The translations under genes and the position numbers were made by a program. The notes below the pieces were generated by a model. The model was not told the DNA's origin and searched no databases. It worked only from the letters and a program-made list of their open reading frames with translations. From contig JAITQR010000226.1 of NCBI GenBank assembly GCA_031288815.1, positions 1 through 7,184 of the forward strand: DNA of 7,184 nucleotides, written 5' to 3'. Below, in pieces: positions 6,174 through 7,184 of the stretch. The DNA comes from Treponema sp. GTDB taxonomy: Bacteria > Spirochaetota > Spirochaetia > Treponematales > Breznakiellaceae. Every line of letters starts with the position of its first letter. The first letter of the stretch is position 1.

Positions 6174-7184
6174 CTATTTGATATATTTCTGCAGTATATC
6201 GGTCTTGTCTTTGCCGCCGAAACGATCAAGCTCCGAAAGGTAGGTCCTCCAGGCAGCGTCACTGTTAATGTCCCGGACGCCGGTAATAAATTCCACCAGG
6301 GCCTGTTCACGGTAGGGGTTCAATGAGGCGTTGATGTCCGACAGCCGGATTGTATCGCTTTCCGATAGGGCAACAAGGGCTACAAAATAGCTGTTAGGAA
6401 CCGCATATTCCTGGTGACCCTTGGCGGTGAAGTACCACATCTCCTCGGCATAGTCGGGAAGGTTCAGGAGATAATCCCTGAGGGAAGGATCCCCCGTGGC
6501 GAGCCATTTCTGGGCTTCCTCAGCGCCTTTCGCCTGATTGGCGAGATAGAACCACCGGGCCACCCTGATGGAGGGAATGGCGTCCTGATCCCAGGAGGTA
6601 TTAAGGGGGGATGAACCATAGCCGACCAGCTGCCGGAACTGAGCGGGAAGGCCGTTAACGCCCTTGGCTCCGGGCTCGGGATCATCCCAGGCAACACCCT
6701 TGGGCCCTAAGAGGCCGTCCAGGCCGACTTCATGGTTGATAAGATAGTTGTACAGGGCAACCGCCAGATCTGGCCGCTTGCATTTATCGGTAACAAAATA
6801 GAAGGGTACAACAATGGATGACTGTTCTTGATTTCCGCCGTAACGCTGGCCCGAAGGTCCCGCGATGGGAGTCAAACTGAAATGATCAATCCAGCGTTCG
6901 CTGGGCTGGGTGGTGAATCCGTTTATCCAGGGTACGGCAGGCAGGGCAACCACCGGAGTGGTCGCCTGTATCAGAGACTTTAATTCGTCATCGGTCATGC
7001 TGAAGGAGTTGGGCGCAATATACCCCTCCTGGTAAAGGCCGCGGATGTACCGGAGCGCATCCCGAAAACGATTATCCCGGTACTGCTCAACAACCTTTCC
7101 GTTCTCCTGGGCTATGCCGAAACCCCAGTTGGAAGTGATAATCGGCATAAAGGGCTTTGAGAAAAAGAGGATAAAATTATCAAT
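6174..7184 (-). CDS. ABC-transporter extracellular solute-binding protein (sugar type, LipO/YtcQ-like), N-terminus outside window
   Basis: The frame is open to the window edge, so the 5' part is missing; 336 C-terminal residues are visible, the first being IDNFILFFSKPFMPIITSNW. The first in-window Met is internal and not the start. The visible part fits large lipoprotein-type binding proteins for oligosaccharides. Evidence is the GFGI..NGKV stretch, RDALRYIRGLYQEGYIAPNSFSM (the usual 'LYqeGlid' region), many Trp/Tyr residues that could stack on sugars, and a C-terminal segment ALVEFITGVRDI..AAWRTYLSELDRFG matching the family's closing 'kFItG..di..W..Y...l..lG' pattern. Relatives are roughly 500-560 residues, so the signal peptide and lobe 1 lie beyond 7184. 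Permease genes are not downstream and may lie upstream of the window. It probably leads the operon containing the UroD-family and fucosidase genes. The substrate is not shown; a fucosylated glycan is inferred from context. Confidence 0.85.
   Translation of the reverse strand: MDNFILFFSKPFMPIITSNWGFGIAQENGKVVEQYRDNRFRDALRYIRGLYQEGYIAPNSFSMTDDELKSLIQATTPVVALPAVPWINGFTTQPSERWIDHFSLTPIAGPSGQRYGGNQEQSSIVVPFYFVTDKCKRPDLAVALYNYLINHEVGLDGLLGPKGVAWDDPEPGAKGVNGLPAQFRQLVGYGSSPLNTSWDQDAIPSIRVARWFYLANQAKGAEEAQKWLATGDPSLRDYLLNLPDYAEEMWYFTAKGHQEYAVPNSYFVALVALSESDTIRLSDINASLNPYREQALVEFITGVRDINSDAAWRTYLSELDRFGGKDKTDILQKYIK

Noticed and set aside
1..7184. tRNA, rRNA, CRISPR array, insertion sequence or riboswitch
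   Set aside because: Nothing by eye shows tRNA arms, repeat-spacer periodicity, transposase motifs, terminal repeats or a recognised riboswitch core.

Overview
The window (about 55% GC by eye, densely packed, no mobile-element signatures) looks like a chromosomal segment from a host- or gut-associated anaerobe. A treponeme-like spirochaete is my best guess and a clostridial relative is possible. This rests on the gene mix (periplasmic thiol-redox protein, iron alcohol dehydrogenase, large LipO-type sugar-binding protein, UroD-family protein next to a glycosidase) and not on any marker gene, so the assignment is tentative.

Left part, + strand (1-1988): a small protein of unknown function overlaps by 4 bases (ATGA) a membrane thiol:disulfide protein. 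The latter has two periplasmic thioredoxin-like CxxC domains followed by a CcdA/DsbD-type electron-carrying membrane domain. The two genes are probably co-translated.

Middle, + strand (1989-3365): a 210-base intergenic region carries a long inverted repeat and a good extended -10 promoter, then a leader of about 130 bases. It drives a single iron-dependent alcohol dehydrogenase gene. The true start of that gene is the ATG at 2199, after a strong ribosome binding site, and not the upstream TTG.

Right part, - strand (3446-7184): an operon read right to left and convergent with the dehydrogenase. It starts with a sugar-type ABC solute-binding protein whose N-terminus lies outside the window. 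A strong intergenic stem-loop follows, then a UroD-superfamily protein with the zinc ligands of corrinoid methyltransferases but without HemE signatures, then a GH29 alpha-L-fucosidase without a signal peptide. The last two genes overlap by ATGA, and the fucosidase Shine-Dalgarno sits inside the end of the UroD gene.

Working model (inference): the binding protein captures a fucosylated, possibly O-methylated, oligosaccharide. It is imported and cut in the cytoplasm by the fucosidase, and the UroD-like protein does something to the same substrate, perhaps methyl-group removal. The neighbouring alcohol dehydrogenase could reduce lactaldehyde from fucose breakdown to 1,2-propanediol, but it has its own promoter and this link is speculative.
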